Assembly: GCA_017405545.1 (NCBI GenBank)
Contig: JAFRAF010000170.1
Coordinates: 1 to 6,320, forward strand
DNA from: Oscillospiraceae bacterium
Lineage (GTDB): Bacteria; Bacillota; Clostridia; Oscillospirales; Oscillospiraceae
Length of the DNA: 6,320 nucleotides
Direction: 5' to 3'
In this document: in pieces, positions 5,866 through 6,320 of the stretch
Numbering within the stretch: the first letter of the stretch is position 1
How the letters are laid out: every line of letters begins with the position of its first letter
The notes under the pieces: generated by a model
What the model was told of the DNA's origin: nothing
Databases searched by the model: none
What the model saw: only the letters and a program-made list of their open reading frames with translations
Translations under genes and position numbers: made by a program

Positions 5866-6320
5866 CTGTCCCCTCCGTGAAAATGGGCATATACCGCCTC
5901 AGCCGCGTCCCTCGGGAGCAGCTTTCTCAGCTCCTCCGGCTCCGCCTGTCTGACGGCTTTAAGGCTGCCGAAATGCTTTATGAGCATTTCCCGCCTTTTT
6001 TTCCCTATTCCCTTTATATCCTCCAGTTCCGAGCGCATCCCGCTCTTGCCTCTGAGCTTTCTGTGGTATTCAACGGCGAAGCGGTGGGCCTCCTCCTGTA
6101 TGGTGCCCACAAGGGCAAAGGCAGAGGGCATGGCGGCTATACCTATCTCCTCGCCGTCCGCCGTCACCAGAGCCCTCGTGCGGTGCCGGTCGTCCTTGAC
6201 CATACCGAATACGGGCACGTCCACGCCGGCCTCTCTGACTGCCCTGAGCGCGGAGCCGGCCTGCCCGGCCCCTCCGTCGATAAGAAAGATATCCGGCAGG
6301 GGCGCGAACTTCTCATCCCC
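5862..6320 (-). CDS. uvrC: Excinuclease ABC subunit UvrC, C-terminal part only
   Basis: Nuclease subunit of the UvrABC nucleotide excision repair complex, which cuts on both sides of a DNA lesion. Only the last 152 residues lie in the window; the frame is open to the edge at 6320. Visible are the end of the RNase H-like 5' endonuclease domain, with IFLIDGGAGQ (11-20 of the visible part), FGMVKDDRHRTR (38-49) and TIQEEAHRFAVEYHRKLR (73-90), carrying the expected acidic and His residues. Next comes a helix-hairpin-helix motif, DIKGIGKKRREMLIKHFGSL (101-120), for DNA binding. The second hairpin of the usual (HhH)2 pair is weak (LRKLLPRDAAEAVY in place of a clear Gly-Ile turn). The stop TGA overlaps the rsmD start. 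Promoter and N-terminal domains lie outside the window. Confidence 0.96.
   Translation of the reverse strand, partial: GDEKFAPLPDIFLIDGGAGQAGSALRAVREAGVDVPVFGMVKDDRHRTRALVTADGEEIGIAAMPSAFALVGTIQEEAHRFAVEYHRKLRGKSGMRSELEDIKGIGKKRREMLIKHFGSLKAVRQAEPEELRKLLPRDAAEAVYAHFHGGDR

Noticed and set aside
1..6320. Mobile element, CRISPR, tRNA or rRNA, or defence system
   Set aside because: The window is filled with core genes on one strand. I found no repeat-spacer pattern, transposase or integrase motifs, or cloverleaf structure.

Overview
All eight genes in this window lie on the minus strand, so the map reads right to left. The organism is most likely a Bacillota member of class Clostridia with balanced to moderately GC-rich coding DNA and AT-rich intergenic DNA. 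This is inferred from three things: the gene order mraZ-rsmH-ftsL-class B PBP with a PASTA tail (SpoVD/PBP2B type), the pairing rsmD-coaD-coiled-coil protein that is common in Clostridia, and strong AGGAGG-like ribosome binding sites with tight stop/start overlaps. No species can be named from the sequence alone.

Upstream operon (6320 down to about 4211). The window opens inside uvrC (3' end only, nucleotide excision repair). It continues into rsmD (16S rRNA m2G966 methyltransferase, 4-nt ATGA overlap), coaD (coenzyme A biosynthesis, 25-nt gap) and a conserved coiled-coil protein of unknown function (2-nt gap). This transcript ends at a clear Rho-independent terminator at 4211-4249, 39 bases after the last stop codon.

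Intergenic region (3998-4287). This 290-base stretch holds the terminator, a perfect 23-bp AT palindrome, a near-consensus housekeeping promoter (TTGCAT-17-TATAAT), and GTGGG-type repeats downstream of the predicted transcription start that look like MraZ operator boxes.

Downstream operon (3997 down to 1 and beyond). This is the start of the division and cell wall (dcw) cluster: mraZ (regulator), rsmH (16S rRNA m4C1402 methyltransferase, 1-nt overlap), an FtsL-like divisome membrane protein (11-nt gap) and a class B penicillin-binding protein (68-nt gap), cut by the window edge inside its PASTA domain. RsmH methylates the ribosome. FtsL and the PBP act together at the septum. MraZ is expected to autoregulate the cluster.

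I see no mobile element, CRISPR array, tRNA, rRNA or defence system. The window is mostly conserved core genome. The least understood items are the coaD-linked coiled-coil protein, the extended FtsL-like protein and the AT palindrome. I found nothing that amounts to a new biological system.
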